Assembly (NCBI RefSeq): GCF_027887165.1 | Contig: NC_077233.1 | Coordinates: 230,850,872-230,914,871 of the forward strand | Direction: 5' to 3' | DNA length: 64,000 bases | Source of the DNA: Monodelphis domestica | Lineage: Eukaryota > Chordata > Mammalia > Didelphimorphia > Didelphidae | Part shown: in pieces, positions 45,332 through 57,320 of the stretch | Position numbering within the stretch: position 1 is the first letter of the stretch | How the letters are laid out: each line of letters opens with the position of its first letter | Translations under genes and position numbers: made by a program | Notes under the pieces: model-generated | Database searches by the model: none | The model's input: only the letters and a program-made list of their open reading frames with translations | Told to the model about the DNA's origin: nothing

Positions 45332-46205
45332 TGTTGGAAATTTCACCATTGGGAAATTTCATACTTGAAAAATTTCCTATTGATAGTGGGAACTCTATTG
45401 GAATGTGAACCCCATTGGCATGGGAGGTTCCTCCTCCTCCTTTCTTAAAATTACTTTAGGACAGAAACCTTTTGCTGAACAATAGAAAGGGCTTTGACCT
45501 ATGCTTAAGCATAGAACAGGAAGTTCTTTGAGTCATGATTGATTTTAGAATTGATACAATAGAGATACTTGGAATGACAGAACCAGGTCTTGGAAAATAC
45601 AATTTCCACCCCACTCAGTCCTAACAGGATTTAGGAAGGGCTGCAGCAAAGGATCAAGATTTAATTATTTGAGAATATGACCTTCAACAGACATGTGCAA
45701 AGCCACAGACCTCTGGGCGGTCCTGGGTTAAGCTAGAGCCACCATTGGCACAGGGAAGACATGGACAGTGAGTGGTAGATGTGAGAACTGAGGGGAGGGA
45801 ACTTGGATGGTTTCCTTAAAGATAGAGGGGTCTGAGGACTGAGGGGGGTTGGTTGGAGAGGTTTTTGGTCTGAGAGGTGGTGCTTTGAGAGTTGGGTCTG
45901 AAGGAAGCTGGAGGTGGAGGCCCCTGAGACTGTTTCTCCATTTTGGTCATGTGAGTAATAGGGACTGATCTCCTTTCTTTGCCTCAGCTATCTAAGGGCT
46001 TGGGCCTTTTGGCCCAGCCTAAACAGAAGGGGTATTTAAGCCCTATTCCCTTCTCTCCCTTTTCTCTCTCCCTCTCTCTCTCTATCTCTAATTCCTTTCT
46101 TCCTCCTGTTTGTAATTAAACTATAAAAAGTTGACTGCTGACTTGAGTTTTCATTTAGGAATTACATAGCTGAATTCCTTGGCGACCTTAAATTAATATA
46201 TATCA
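45332..46205 (+). repeat. ERV LTR, solo, in the LYRM1 5' intron
   Basis: About 870 bp from TGTTGGAAATTT to a TATATCA end. It shares GTGGTAGATGTGAGAACTGAGGGGAGG-like and terminal GGCGACC blocks with the solo LTR at 13,024. It has GGGGTATTTAAGCCCTATTCCC, a TATA-like promoter, near 46,030 and an ATTAAACTATAAA stretch near 46,118. No internal genes and no clear duplication were found. It could act as an antisense promoter in the LYRM1 intron. Confidence 0.6.
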
Positions 46206-46329
46206 GTCTTTTAAAGTGATTTCCTTGTCACACTGGCCTGAGCTACTGCACATTGTCTCCCCTGAGAAAATTTCATTTTTGCCTATCACTAGCACCTAAC
46301 ACAATGTTTGGCATAACCATACTCCATTA

Positions 46330-46538
46330 GTTTTTGGGTTTTTTTTAACCCTTACCTTCTGTCTTAGAATTAATACTGGGTATTGGTTCCAAGGCAGAAG
46401 ATTGGTAAGGGTTAGGCAATGGGGCTTAAGTAACTTGTCCAGGGTCACAAGGCTAGGAAGTATCTAAGGCCCCTTTGAACCCAAGACCTACTGTCTCTAG
46501 GTCTGGCTCTCAACATACTGAGCCACCCAGCTGCCCCC
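46330..46538 (-). mobile_element. Marsupial tRNA-derived SINE (WSINE1 type)
   Basis: Complete antisense reading from the 3' tail stem-loop to the tRNA head, flanked by AACCATACTCCATTA (46,315-46,329) and AACCATAGTCCATTA (46,539-46,553), one mismatch. Confidence 0.85.
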
Positions 46539-46554
46539 AACCATAGTCCATTAC

Positions 46555-47040
46555 ACTCATACACCATAACTTGTGTAGGCATTTCCCCAATTGTCTCCCC
46601 TCTCCTTCCCACTTAGTTTCTGGTTTTGTTTTGGTGCCACTACAAAAAGAGCTGCTATAGATATTTTTGTACACAAAAGACCTTTTCTTCTTTCTTTAGG
46701 GTAGAGGCCTAGTAATGGTACCTCTGAGTCAAAAGTGCATGCACATTAACTTTTGGAAATTGTTACAAACTGCATTTCCGAAGCATTCAGAAGCCATTTC
46801 ACAGTTCCACCAATGAGAGCATTCTGTGCCTGTTTAACTGCCCTCTAACCGTGTCATTTTCCGTTTATGTCATCTTTGTCAATTTGAAGGGTGTAAGGTG
46901 GAACTTCAGAGTGGCTTTAATTTGCATTTCTCTTATTATTATGATCTGGAGCATCAAAACAAATACTACTCTAGGTAGCTTGACGTCTTCCCTTTGAGAA
47001 CTGCCTTTTCATATCCTTTGACCATTTATCAATGGAGATT
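46555..47040 (-). mobile_element. Old L1 ORF2 3' fragment
   Basis: The minus-strand order of blocks (CATTTCCCCAATTG, TTTCTTTAGGGTAGAGGCCTAGTAATGG, GCATTCAGAAGCC, CACAGTTCCACCAATGAG) parallels L1-C 19,440-19,800 at much greater divergence. Confidence 0.65.
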
Positions 47041-47239
47041 CTTATGGAAATAGTATTTCTGATGTGTGATATGTTTAGATTTTCTATAACATCAGATATA
47101 GAAATGCCTACTATTTAACCTAAGTTTGCAGAAGTATGATGGATAATGTTCCCAAAATTACACCAATATAAATATTGTACCCATTTATATAAGTATCTAT
47201 AATATATATGCATATATATTATAAGTACCTATAATAACA

Positions 47240-48350
47240 AAGTCTAGAATCTCATAGGAAATTTAAAAAATTTAAGTGGAAAGGAAGAAGGGCTAGCAAT
47301 ACCAGATTTAAACCAGATTACAAAACAGAAGTCATCAAAACTGCTCAGTATTGCTTAAAAAAAAAACCCAAAAAACAAAACAAGAAAGTGGATCAGTGAA
47401 ACAGATTAGGTAAACAAGATCCAGAAGCAAATGAATACACTTGCACAGTATTCAACAAACCCAAAGATCCCAAATCCCAGGGTGATAAGGACACAATGTT
47501 CAGCAAAAACTGGAAAATTGCCTTCCAAAAATTAAGTTTAGACCAACATCTCACAGTATGTACCATAATAAGTGCCAAATGGATGCATAATCTAGATCTA
47601 AAAAGTCACATCATAAAAAAATTAGAGGAGCAAGAAAGAAAATATGTTTTACAAGTTTGTATAAAGGAAGAGTTGTTGACCAAACAAGGGATAAAGAGAA
47701 TTTCAGGGCATAAAATAGAAAATTTGGATTCTATAAAATTGAGACACTTTTATATGAACAAAATCAGTGCTGTTATGAGTCAGAAAGGAAAACAGTTAAT
47801 TGGGAAAATTTTTTGGTAAGATTCTATGACAAAGGCCTAATATCCATAATAGAAAATTGATATATATATGTAATATATTAACATGTTTAAATACTGAATT
47901 GATACATACATATATCAGTTCTCTATATAGCATGAATATAGGTCTATATATCTATAATAAGAACAAGTGTGATTCCCCAACAGATAAAATGTTCAAAGAA
48001 AATGAATAGGTACTTCTCAAAGGAAGAAATTCAATTTATCAACAGTTAGATGAAAAAAATTTCCAAACCAACAGTATGAGATGTACAAATTAAAAGAACT
48101 CAAGTTCCAACTCATATCTATCAGTTTGGTAAAGATGACAAAAAAGGAAAATGACAGTTGAAGAAGGGTCTTTGTAGGTCAAGCATACTAAGGTAATATT
48201 GTTGGAGCTATGAACTGGAACTATATACCAAAAGTTAAATTGTACATACTTTTTAACCCATGTGATACTATTACTTTAAAAGAAATAACATGGAGAAAGG
48301 CCTTTCAAACATAAAACCCTTTAAAAATTTTTTCTATCAAATATGTTCTC
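47240..48350 (+). mobile_element. Old plus-strand L1 ORF2 3' fragment
   Basis: The plus frame 47,496-47,819 encodes FSKNWKIAFQKLSLDQHLTV...LKSHIIKKLEEQERKYVLQ, parallel to the L1-C segment WKTVWERLGLDQHLTPYTK...LGEHRIVYMSDL. Sequence on either side continues the alignment with indels. Confidence 0.7.
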
Positions 48351-48439
48351 TTTTCTCCTACCTCTCCTAACTACTAAAAAGAAGAGAACTCCTATATTAT
48401 ATAAGCATAGTCAAGCAAAAACAAAATCCTGCACTGCCT

Positions 48440-48990
48440 ATATCCAAAATGCATTTCTTATTCTGTATATTAAGCCATCATTTCTGTCATGAATTGGGCA
48501 GTGTTCTTTGTTAGTCCTCTAGGATTATAGTTGATCATTTGATTTATAAGTTTTTCTGAATGGTTCACTTTTGCAATGTTATAAATTGTTTTTCTGCTTC
48601 TGCTCACTTCTTTCCAAGTCTCTTAAACCATTTATTTTTTCATTTCTTATAGCCCAATAAGATTCTATTACCTTCACTTAACCACAATTTGTTTATCCAT
48701 TTCCAGTAGATAGGCAATGCCCCCTTTAGTTTCCAGAGCTTTGATATTACAAACCAGTGGCCTTTTCTTCTTTCTTTGATCTCTTTGGGTAAAGGCCTAA
48801 CATGGGTATTTGTTGACCCAGACACTTTTGGGGCATAATTCCAAACTGCTTTCCAGACTGGCTGGATCAATTCATAGCTCTATCAACAAAGTATCAAAGC
48901 AACTGTTTTCTCATAGCCCTTTCAATGATTTTTATTTTTTGTTTTTTTTTGTCACCTTTGCCAATCTGATGGGTATAAAATAGAATCTCA
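48440..48990 (-). mobile_element. Old minus-strand L1 3' fragment
   Basis: The minus frame 48,640-48,870 has MIQPVWKAVWNYAPK and LKGALPIYWKWINKLW, the L1 ORF2 C-terminal region, diverged from L1-C. Confidence 0.65.
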
Positions 48991-49009
48991 GAAATGCTTA
49001 AAGATATAT

Positions 49010-49195
49010 TTCACAACAACCCTTTTACATAGGTGTTATTATTAACCGCATTTTACAGATAAGGAAATTGAGGCAGATAGGTTAAGTGATTTGTCCAGGA
49101 TTACACAGTTAAGTATCTGAGGCCACATTTGAACTCAGGTCATCTTGACTGCGGCTCGCCCCTCTAGCCACTATTGCTACCAGCTAGCTGCCTCC
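49010..49195 (-). repeat. MIR-family SINE
   Basis: CATTTTACAGATAAGGAAATTGAGGCAGATAGGTTAAGTGATTTGTCCAGGATTACACAG...TTTGAACTCAGGTCATCTTGACT, a well-preserved MIR read antisense. Confidence 0.8.
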
Positions 49196-50164
49196 AGAGA
49201 ACAATTACAGGATGACCACAAGGACCATAAGGAAAAACACATTAATAACTTTGATCACTGTAACTGAATCAGGACTCCCAAAAACTAATGATAAAGGATG
49301 CTTCCCATCTCTTGACAAAGCTATAATGAACTAAAGGTGCGGTATAAAACGTATATTTTCAGATACTGCCAACATATGAATTTGTTTTGCTTGACTATGC
49401 TTTTTTGTTATAAAAGAAGGAGAATGGGGGCTAATAACACAGAGTTCTAAGAGAAGTGTAAATGAAACTTTTTAAAAAAGGAATAATAGATAGAAGTTTA
49501 GAGACGAACAGAACAGCTTTATAACTAATGTATTGAACTAATTACATGCTAAAAAAAGTTGTGTGTCATATTTAGGGATTCATATATGAACCTCTTCTGT
49601 TCTGTGTATGGAAAATGTTCATGTTTGTTAAGTTCAGAAAAACAAAAAAAATTAAAATGCTGAAAAATAAAAGCGTGTTGGCATGAATAATTTGGACCTG
49701 AGTGCAGAGAGGAAAATTTCCTCTAAATGATGAGATTTACAGAAACATGACTTTGGTCTCAGGAATGTCAGAATTCCAAGTACAGCTCTCCTAAGGCTCC
49801 CCAATCTAGTGGAGAAATTGTGTTGCACAATACTACCAAGAAAACTAGGAAAGCCAAAGGCAATCACAATAAAAGGATAATTCACTGCTTCCTACCTCTA
49901 GATGAGTAAAAAGGTGATTATTTGATAGTGGATTAGAGAAGACAAAACTAAGAAGTAGATTTACAATTATAAATCGAGGACTCTTCAGGGCTTTGCTCCA
50001 AAATGAGATTTTTTTCCCTCCTGGTAATTTGTGACAAAACTGCTATTTTTATTTTTATTATTTATATTACATTATAATATATAATTATCAAAATATTATA
50101 ATTTATTTGAAAAGTTTTGAACATCTGGAAAACAGTGTGAACTCCACCATGAAAATTTGTTCAA

Positions 50165-50400
50165 AATCCAAAAAACTTATTAAGTACCTATGTGCAAGGC
50201 AATGTGCTAGGCAATAAGGTTAAAAAGACACAATAGAAAGTCACTGTCTTCAAGAAATATACATTCTACTGGGATACATACAACATTTAAACAGGTAAGT
50301 TTACACCTGATATTTTGAACAAGAAAAAATAAGCAACAACAACTAAGGTCAGGAAAGGCTTCCAACAGGATATAGCACATAAGAGTGATTTCTCAGGGGA
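50165..50400 (+). repeat. MIR3-like marsupial SINE
   Basis: TTATTAAGTACCTATGTGCAAGGCAATGTGCTAGGCAATAAGG followed by CAAGAAATATACATTCTACTGGG, the same family as at 38,785. Confidence 0.6.
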
Positions 50401-52740
50401 CTCTGTATCATGTTATATCCGTAATTTTTTTGGTTCTTTTATACCAAAATGACTTAAGACATGGTCAGGAAAACTCAAAAATGCAGAAAAAATTTTAAAA
50501 ATTAAAAAAGTTACTAATAATTAGTCAATTACATTTGCATCATGGGATATTCATGATTGATAATTATAGAATACTAGCTATCAGAGAAGCTCAAAATATT
50601 TTAAATACTAATTAATTCTTAATTAATTACAGAGTGCCTTCTGTAAACATGAAAACTCAACAAAGAGCTCCAGATCCAGTACTGTCTTAGTAAGTTTCAT
50701 TATAAGGCCCTGGGCCTTATATGATATTACCAGTAGTATGTCCCGTTGTGCTTAGGGAAAGTATTGCTTAGTCACTGGTGATTTAAACTAAACATTTTTT
50801 TTTCATTCTATAATATGCATAGAAAAGTGTCATTTGAATACATTGCTTTTAGAAGATACTTCTTTTGAGCTATAAGGTCAACTTCAAGCACCTCAAGATT
50901 TAAGAGTAACCTGTGCTGAGTTTTAAGCATTCTGCAAACCTCCAGAGTTCAAATATTAAAATAGTCAAAGAAAGAAAGAAAAAATTCCATGAATATAAAC
51001 AAAGTGTCTCTGTGTGGATATAAACTCTGTGTCTCAACTGCTCTTCTTCTTCATGAGTCTAAGGAACTGCTAGAAGTATTGAACTAGGTTATTCCTCTAT
51101 CTGAGGTTTTTCTAACTCTTGATAAGGGCAAGAAGAATCTGTTGCCTGCTAGTGAATTTATTGTTTGGAGGTATTACCAAGCCATCCCAAAGCTGTTTTT
51201 CTCTGATCACTAATAATACTCGTACAGTAGAGTTCTATTGTTCTTCAGAGTGAGTAAATAACTCTCAGTTGGACACCCGGCTTATCTACATACCACAGCT
51301 CCTGATTCTTACTGGAAATATAATGCTGGCTGCCAACACCAAATGTATCACCATGCTTCCCTTCCTACTTTTTCTTTATCTCTTCCTCCCCATTCATCTT
51401 TGTGTATTCCTTTTTCCAAATTTATGCTGCTCTCTTCTTTCTGGTGAACAGAGATCATAACCATTTCAGTCCTTACTTGTTACACACACTCACACAGAAA
51501 GAGCAGTGAGTTTTGTTAATCATTTTATGCCATCTATACTTCCCCTCTCCCCTACCTTTGGGACTGGACTTTACTGTTGTAGCTAAAAAGCAAAATTTCA
51601 TGTTATATACTTGCTGTACAAATGATGGGGGAAAGGATAATATTCATACTGCAATCATTGTTATATAAGAGTTATATCTAGATATGCAAAGGGCAAATGG
51701 AAGGTGCAAATATTAGGACATAATGTCAAAAAAAGAGGAAATAGGTTTTATTTGCTTTTCTACTTAAAAAAAAGATAAACCTTTTACAACAGTTCTCAAA
51801 CATGACATAGGAATGGGCCTATTATTATCTGGGAATACTCTCAAAAGCTACATCTCAACCATATCAAATAAATGTACCGGGTTAAAAAAATTCTATGGAT
51901 TTCTCTACTACACACAAGTCTATGCATGTCCTGGGAAGTTCTCCAATCAGGGCACTGTAACCATGACAGTAGCTTATCTTCCCAGGAAGAGAAATTTAAA
52001 TTAAAACAGAACCTAGGTCCCAGATTCAAAATAAATAGAGTAGTTATTTTCCTTCCTGGCACATTACAGGAAAACATGCAAGCTAAAAGAACCTCCGCAA
52101 AGGAATAGCAGTCAGGTGTGAAAAGTATTTGAATAGAATAGGGAACCAGTCACCAACAGAGGAAAGCAAGGCCAAAGTTAAAGACCAAACCCTTTCACTC
52201 AGAGCTAAAAAAAATGCATTGTGAATAAAAAGCACAGAATACTGGTCACATAAGTAAAGCCTTCTATGAAATCTAGGAAATATAGATAGGAAGTACAAGT
52301 ACTAATATAATTCCTTCATTTGCAATGATTTGTCTAGGAAGGTTAAATATAGAATTGAAAAAACCTTTAATTATATTAGAGTTGGAGCTTTTAAAAACTC
52401 AAACCTTCTAATACAGCTAGCTATAATATAGTTGCTGCCATTTCAAATAGATTTCCCAAATTAGCTCATAAACTCCAAACATGTTGGGAGTTCATGCATT
52501 TAAGTGAGTTCTGTCTGCCACAATGAAGACAAGGATGTCCACATCCAGACTGACCATAAATCACCACCTGATAAGACATGCTACTAACCCACAGGAAGGA
52601 AGTACAGAACTGCTCTTCCTGGACTCTCAAGTGTTGTCATAGGTGGTACTAGCAGCTCTGAGGCTGAATATAATTATCCAATGAAAGGATTCTGCCACCT
52701 TCCCCCTCCATGGAGCCCAAGTTTCCAAGTGCTATATTAA
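50401..52740. other. Intronic sequence without recognised genes
   Basis: AT-rich, mostly unique. Frames such as 51,841-52,108 have no family resemblance and occur on both strands, so they are background. A short CA run lies near 51,485. Confidence 0.4.
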
Positions 52741-52744
52741 TCCT

Positions 52745-52900
52745 AAACAAACATTTACATGCCTTTTATATGCAAGGCACACACATACACTGGGGGGTTT
52801 GAGAGAATAAACTTCTGCCTTCAAGGAGCATTTTATGGAGTGGAAATAAAAGACATAAAAAGTAAATACAAAATAGATTCTAAATAAAGTTTGAGGTAGT
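52745..52900 (+). repeat. MIR3-like marsupial SINE
   Basis: AAACATTTACATGCCTTTTATATGCAAGGCACACAC...CTTCAAGGAGCATTTTATGGAG, the same family as at 50,165. Confidence 0.5.
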
Positions 52901-53789
52901 GAGAGGAAAAAGCATTTACAACTGGGGAAGGGGTGTTAGGAAATGCTGGAAGAGAGGAGGTGCCAATTGGGTTGAAGTTTGAAAATAACTTGGGAATTCA
53001 AAAGTTAGAATTGTAGGATAGCACTTTATCCTGTGCAAAAGTGGGGTGTAGAACCAAGCTTATCAACGGGTTGAGGAACGAACAGTGAGGACGTACAAAT
53101 AACGACTACAGATACCTTGTTAGATTTCATCATATTGATAAATAAGAAAGTAGGACCTGCTATCACTATTCTTGATTGGGGGGGGGGGTGCAAGTTGATA
53201 CAAAATTTTGTTGGGATCAAAAATTAGATCACTAGCAACACTAATAAAACAACAACGACCCTCAATTCCTAGGTGACATCTCAGTTAATTATCCTGACTA
53301 GGAACAAATGGTGGTGAGGTCATTCTGGAACTAGATCCATAGGATGAAGTCTTGGAATTTTCCTCACTGTATATATTGGCTTTAGCTCTATGGAAGCTCT
53401 AGTACCATGGCTATAGTGGTGGAAGAGAACCAAATTAAAGAATCAGGCCAGGACCATCTAAAATATCTTGCTTAGTAACTCTCTTAACCTATTCTTATTC
53501 CTTACAACTGCCTTTTGCTTTGTATGGACTGTACTAATAGCCCCTCAAACTCTATATAGTCAAAACTTATTTTCTTTCCTCAAAATGCTCTTGCTCTGAA
53601 CCTTCATATTTCTGTTAGTGTTATGATACCATTCTTTCTGTTACCTTGAAAGAATTAAACTTATGAAGATTTAAGTAACCTTTAATTTTTCCCTGCTTCC
53701 TCACCCTTCCATTTTTCAATTAGTTGTCAAATTTTGTCCAGTCTTACTTCCACATTCTGCACAACTATGATCTCTCCAATACTCACCCT

Positions 53790-53925
53790 GTCAGTGGAAA
53801 GGGCATTGGATCTGTAGTCAAAAGATCTGTGTTCAAATTCTGTTTCTTTCACTGTATAGTGCAAAATCATGGTCTCCCTACTTCTCTTTCCACCCCCAGT
53901 CTAATTTTCCTCATGAAGGGGTTGG
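53790..53925 (+). repeat. MIR-type SINE fragment
   Basis: GTGGAAAGGGCATTGGATCTGTAGTCAAAAGATCTGTGTTCAAATTCTG, with the tRNA-like B box TTCAAATTC. Confidence 0.6.
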
Positions 53926-53934
53926 TCTACAGGT

Positions 53935-54345
53935 AATGGGGTCCAGGAGGCTTTTTTTATGTTAAAGCCTTTATTTTCCATCTTAGAATCAATACTGTGT
54001 ATTGGTTCCAAGGCAGAAGAGTGGTAAGGGCTAGTCAATAGGGGTCAAGTGACTTGCCTAGGGTCACACAGCCAGGAAGTATCTAAGGCCACTTTTGAAC
54101 CCAGGACCTCCTGTCTCTAGGCCTAGCTCTCAATCCACTGAGCCACCCAGATGCCCCCCTGACCTTTTTAAAAAAAATGTGATAATTATATTTCAACATA
54201 AATGGTTTCTTTTGTATTGGTCTATCTTTTACTTTATGCATTTAAAAATATTAGAGAAGGGTTCTATAAATTTTACCTGAGGGTACAGAAAACAAAAAAG
54301 GTTAAGAATTCCTGGCCTGTATGATCTCCAAGAACTCCTAGAGTT
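53935..54345. mobile_element. hAT-type remnant split by a SINE
   Basis: On the minus strand it starts CCAGGAATTCTTAACCTTTTTTG (54,318 downward), like the element at 32,645. The other half (GGGGTCCAGGAGGC, near 53,938) lies on the far side of the SINE. Confidence 0.45.
53955..54160 (-). mobile_element. Marsupial tRNA-derived SINE (WSINE1 type)
   Basis: Tail stem-loop, core TAGTCAATAGGGGTCAAGTGACTTG and tRNA head TGAGCCACCCAGATGCCCC, read antisense. The flanking duplication is not clear. Confidence 0.8.
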
Positions 54346-54779
54346 CTAATATTCTAGGATCCTAGTTTAGGGGTGCTATTATTTTTCAATTAGACTATTT
54401 TAAATCTCTTATTGTTTTTCCAACCTACAATCTTCCTTTCCCATCCTCCCCCTTCCAATCTAGGGCTAAAATAAATCTTTCTAATGCAACAATATCACTA
54501 TTGCAGTCATATCATCAAAACTGTGATCTAGTGACGATGGCCTTTACTGTCCCCCAGGTCTGTGTATAGAAAATTTTGTCCTTTTGTACTACATCTCCCA
54601 GTATCTCTTTCCTCTTTCATCCCCATCTTGTGTGCTGGAGTATTGTATATAGTTGTAACTCCAATTTTCACTCTCTTCTCTTGCAAAGGGGTGAGGGGAG
54701 AATCTTAGCTTCCGTTACTCTAGCTTTTTAAATTTTAATTATTAATAAATCTTATTAAATATGATACTTGCGATTTATT

Positions 54780-55050
54780 GTGTATTAATTTTTAGGCTTA
54801 CATCTGGAATGTTCTCCCTTCTCCTCTCCAGGTTTCCCTGGCTTCTTAGAAGTCTCAGCTAAAACCTCGCCTTCTATAAGATGCCTTTCCTAATCATCTT
54901 AATGCTAGTGCCTTCCCTCTGTATATCATCACCAGTTTATCCTGTATATATGTTTGTACTTAATTGTTAGCATGCTGTATCCCTGATAAAGGGTTTTTTT
55001 TTCCTTTCCTTGTATTCCCAGTATTTAGCAAAGTGAAGGGGCTAGATATA
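54780..55050 (+). repeat. L2/L3-like 3' fragment
   Basis: TCTGGAATGTTCTCCCTTCTCC...AGTCTCAGCTAAAACC...AAGATGCCTTTCCTAATC...TTCCCTCTGTA and GCATGCTGTATCCCTGATAAAGGG follow the CR1/L2 3' order. Confidence 0.55.
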
Positions 55051-55109
55051 TGGTTGTCTATTTGACTTATTTTGGAGATAGAGACTATACTTTCCAAATT
55101 CTACACAAC

Positions 55110-55915
55110 TGTAATGCACTCCAATTCTCCAACCAGTTGAATTCCTACTCTCCTTTCAAGGTCCAACTCAGGTGTGACTTTCACAAAATGTTCCCTGGCC
55201 TAAAGCACTTTGTCTGCATCTCTCATTCCCCCTCTTTCCTCATGACTCCTAATCTTGTAATATATTTATGAGTATATTTTGCTGCCCTCCCCAAGTAGCC
55301 TGCAAGTTCTGGGAGGTCAAATTCCATGCAATTGGGATGCATGCCCATTCTCCAGTCAGTTGAATTCCTTAGCTCCCTTTAAGGCCCCACTTAGGTGTGA
55401 TTTTCACAAACCTTTTTCTGGCCTAAGGTAGTTTGCAATTCTCATTCTCTATCTAAGATCACTCCCAAAGGTCAACTAGGTGGGGCAATGAATTAAGCAG
55501 AGCTTGGAGTTGGAAGACCTTAGTTTAAATCCAGATTTGACACTTATTAGCTGTGTGACCCTGGACAAGTCACTTAATAATGTTTGCTTTAGTTTCCTCA
55601 CCTGTAAAGTTAGCTGTAGAAGGAAACAGGCAAACTTCCAGTATCTTTGCCAGTAAAACTCCAAATGGGGTCATGAAGAGTTAGCCACAGCATAAATGAC
55701 TTTACATCACTACCAATCTTGAAATATACTGTATGAATGTATCCTGCTGACCTACCCAGCCCAAGTAGCCAGTAAATTTACAAATTTCATATAATAGGGA
55801 TGCACTCCCATTCTCCAGCCAGGTAAATTCCTGCTCTCTTTGCAAAGCCCAGTTGCAGTGCAATTCACTCCCTATACCCTTCTGGGATCTCTATAGGTAA
55901 AAGTTATCCAAAGTC
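55110..55915 (+). repeat. Tandem triplication of a 223-bp L2-like unit, split by a SINE
   Basis: Three copies of a unit starting ATGCACTCCxATTCTCCA: at 55,114, 55,337 and about 55,800. The first two are 223 bp apart. The second and third are about 463 bp apart, which is 223 plus the SINE insertion at 55,468-55,705. Each unit has GTTGAATTCCTxCTC-like and TGTGAxTTTCACAAA-like blocks, then CCCAAGTAGCC before the next copy. The third ends about 280 bp before the CpG island. Confidence 0.8.
55468..55705 (+). mobile_element. MAR1-type core-SINE inside the tandem repeat
   Basis: GGTGGGGCAATGAATTAAGCAGAGCTTGGAGTTGGAAGACC...TTAGCTGTGTGACCCTGGACAAGTCACTT...CTCCAAATGGGGTCATGAAGAGTT is a full marsupial core-SINE. 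Flanks ATCACTCCCA (55,458-55,467) and ATCACTACCA (55,706-55,715) form a duplication with one mismatch. Confidence 0.8.
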
Positions 55916-56189
55916 CCATTTCCTTCAAATAATTGCTCAGCCCCTCCTGTTCATCGGCCGCCCCATAAAGTAATCAGGAGAGAACGGTGTAGTTCTCTCA
56001 GTAGAGTGGAAGCTCCCGGAAGGCAGCCGTTTTCAGTGTCACTTAAGTGTCCCTAGCACCTAAGGTCTGCACCTACGAGGCTCAGAATCCATGAAAGGAA
56101 GTTAACAGATCAGGCACTTGCATGAAGGACCCACCCCTAGGTGAGCCAACTCCAATCTCTCAGCTCCCACCCCCACCTGGGTAGTCGGT

Positions 56190-57320
56190 TGGATTAAACC
56201 AACGCAGGTAATAATCCGGGGGAAATGGCGGCCATTACTCCAGCGAGGTGAGCCGGAGCCCACGAGCTTGGAGGGGGTGGGGTGGGGCAGGCCTCACTAC
56301 CACGTATCCTAGCAACGGCGCACCAAGCCACAGCTCTCTCCCCACTCCCTGCCTCCAACTCTAGCGAGCCAACCGCGCTCTCCATCGTCCAGAGCAGACC
56401 ACCTTCACCTCTTACACTCACACAGTGTCCATCACGCCTGCCCCACCATACACACACCCACAGTGCCGAGGGTGAGAGAAGGGAACGTCGAGAGCCCCGT
56501 GGAGCCGGTGCGGAAAGATCAGGGTCTGGCCCGGTAGGCCTGGTCGGACTGAACCATCTGAGGAAACCTAGGTGGGGAGCATCATTCATAGACAAGAAGA
56601 GGCTTGAGTCCCACATAAACCTCAATCCTCCGCGACATTTAGCTTCCGGCGTATTCGCTAAAAACACGGTCAATCCCTTCACCTCCCTCCTCTTCTCTTT
56701 CACTACCCATCTCCTCCCTGCTCCTTCCCCCCTACCTAACCACTCTGTGGTTCGGCCCAGTTCCGCCCAGGCGATTTCCTTCCCCCTCCTGGGAGGGGGG
56801 GAAGGTGAGAAGGTCGGGTCGTTGCCCTTACTTGGCGACGGCTTCGCACGTTTCTTCGTGCGTCACTCCGCAGTCCGCCCTCCCGCTCCCTCGGCCCTCC
56901 CTCCCCGAGCTGTGGGGTTACCGGAAGTGATGATGCAGGAGGAGATGGAGGAGGCGGGGCCTCCAGGCGACCGCCGCTGGTGGTGTTGCAGATGAGGAGG
57001 AGGCGGCTGCGGTGTTGGAAGAGGAGGAGGCGGCGGCGGTGGTGTAGGGAACTGGAACGCGAACGGAGATGGTAGGTGGTTTGGACCCTCTGGGCTGCCG
57101 TCGTTTCCAGAAAGGGTTTGGCTGGCTGAGCTGGAGGATCCTCAGGAGCAGCTGTGAGTTGGGTGGAGTGAGGAGGGGGAGTAGTGAGGTAAAGCTGGAG
57201 GGGGGGGCGGGTATGAAGGAGGAAAGGGGGGGGGGTCGACGACTGGTCTGAACTGTTCACCCTGGAGGTGGCTGTGAGGAGAGCCTTGTGCCAGTCACCT
57301 GGTGCTCGGGGAAACTTACC
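56190..57320. promoter_or_regulatory. CpG island, probable bidirectional LYRM1 / DCUN1D3 promoter
   Basis: This is the only sustained GC- and CpG-rich stretch in the window outside a short L1 5' UTR segment. It contains an ETS/GABP site ACCGGAAGTGA (56,920-56,930), a second CTTCCGG (56,643-56,649), a YY1-type AAATGGCGGCC (56,223-56,233) and a half-CRE TGCGTCA (56,859-56,865), as in TATA-less housekeeping promoters. Plus-strand donor-like sites follow at 56,248 (GAG/GTGAGC), 57,070 (ATG/GTAGGT) and about 57,154 (GCT/GTGAGT). LYRM1 lies downstream on the minus strand. In human, DCUN1D3 is head-to-head with LYRM1, so a plus-strand DCUN1D3 first exon is inferred here from synteny, not seen. The long frames across the island (for example 56,282-56,995) are low-complexity GC-rich artefacts. 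Confidence 0.8.

Noticed and set aside
56282..57260. Long open frames in the CpG island (237, 174 and 169 codons)
   Set aside because: They overlap on both strands, are rich in Pro, Ser, Arg and Gly with no domain, and follow from the scarcity of stop codons in GC-rich DNA.
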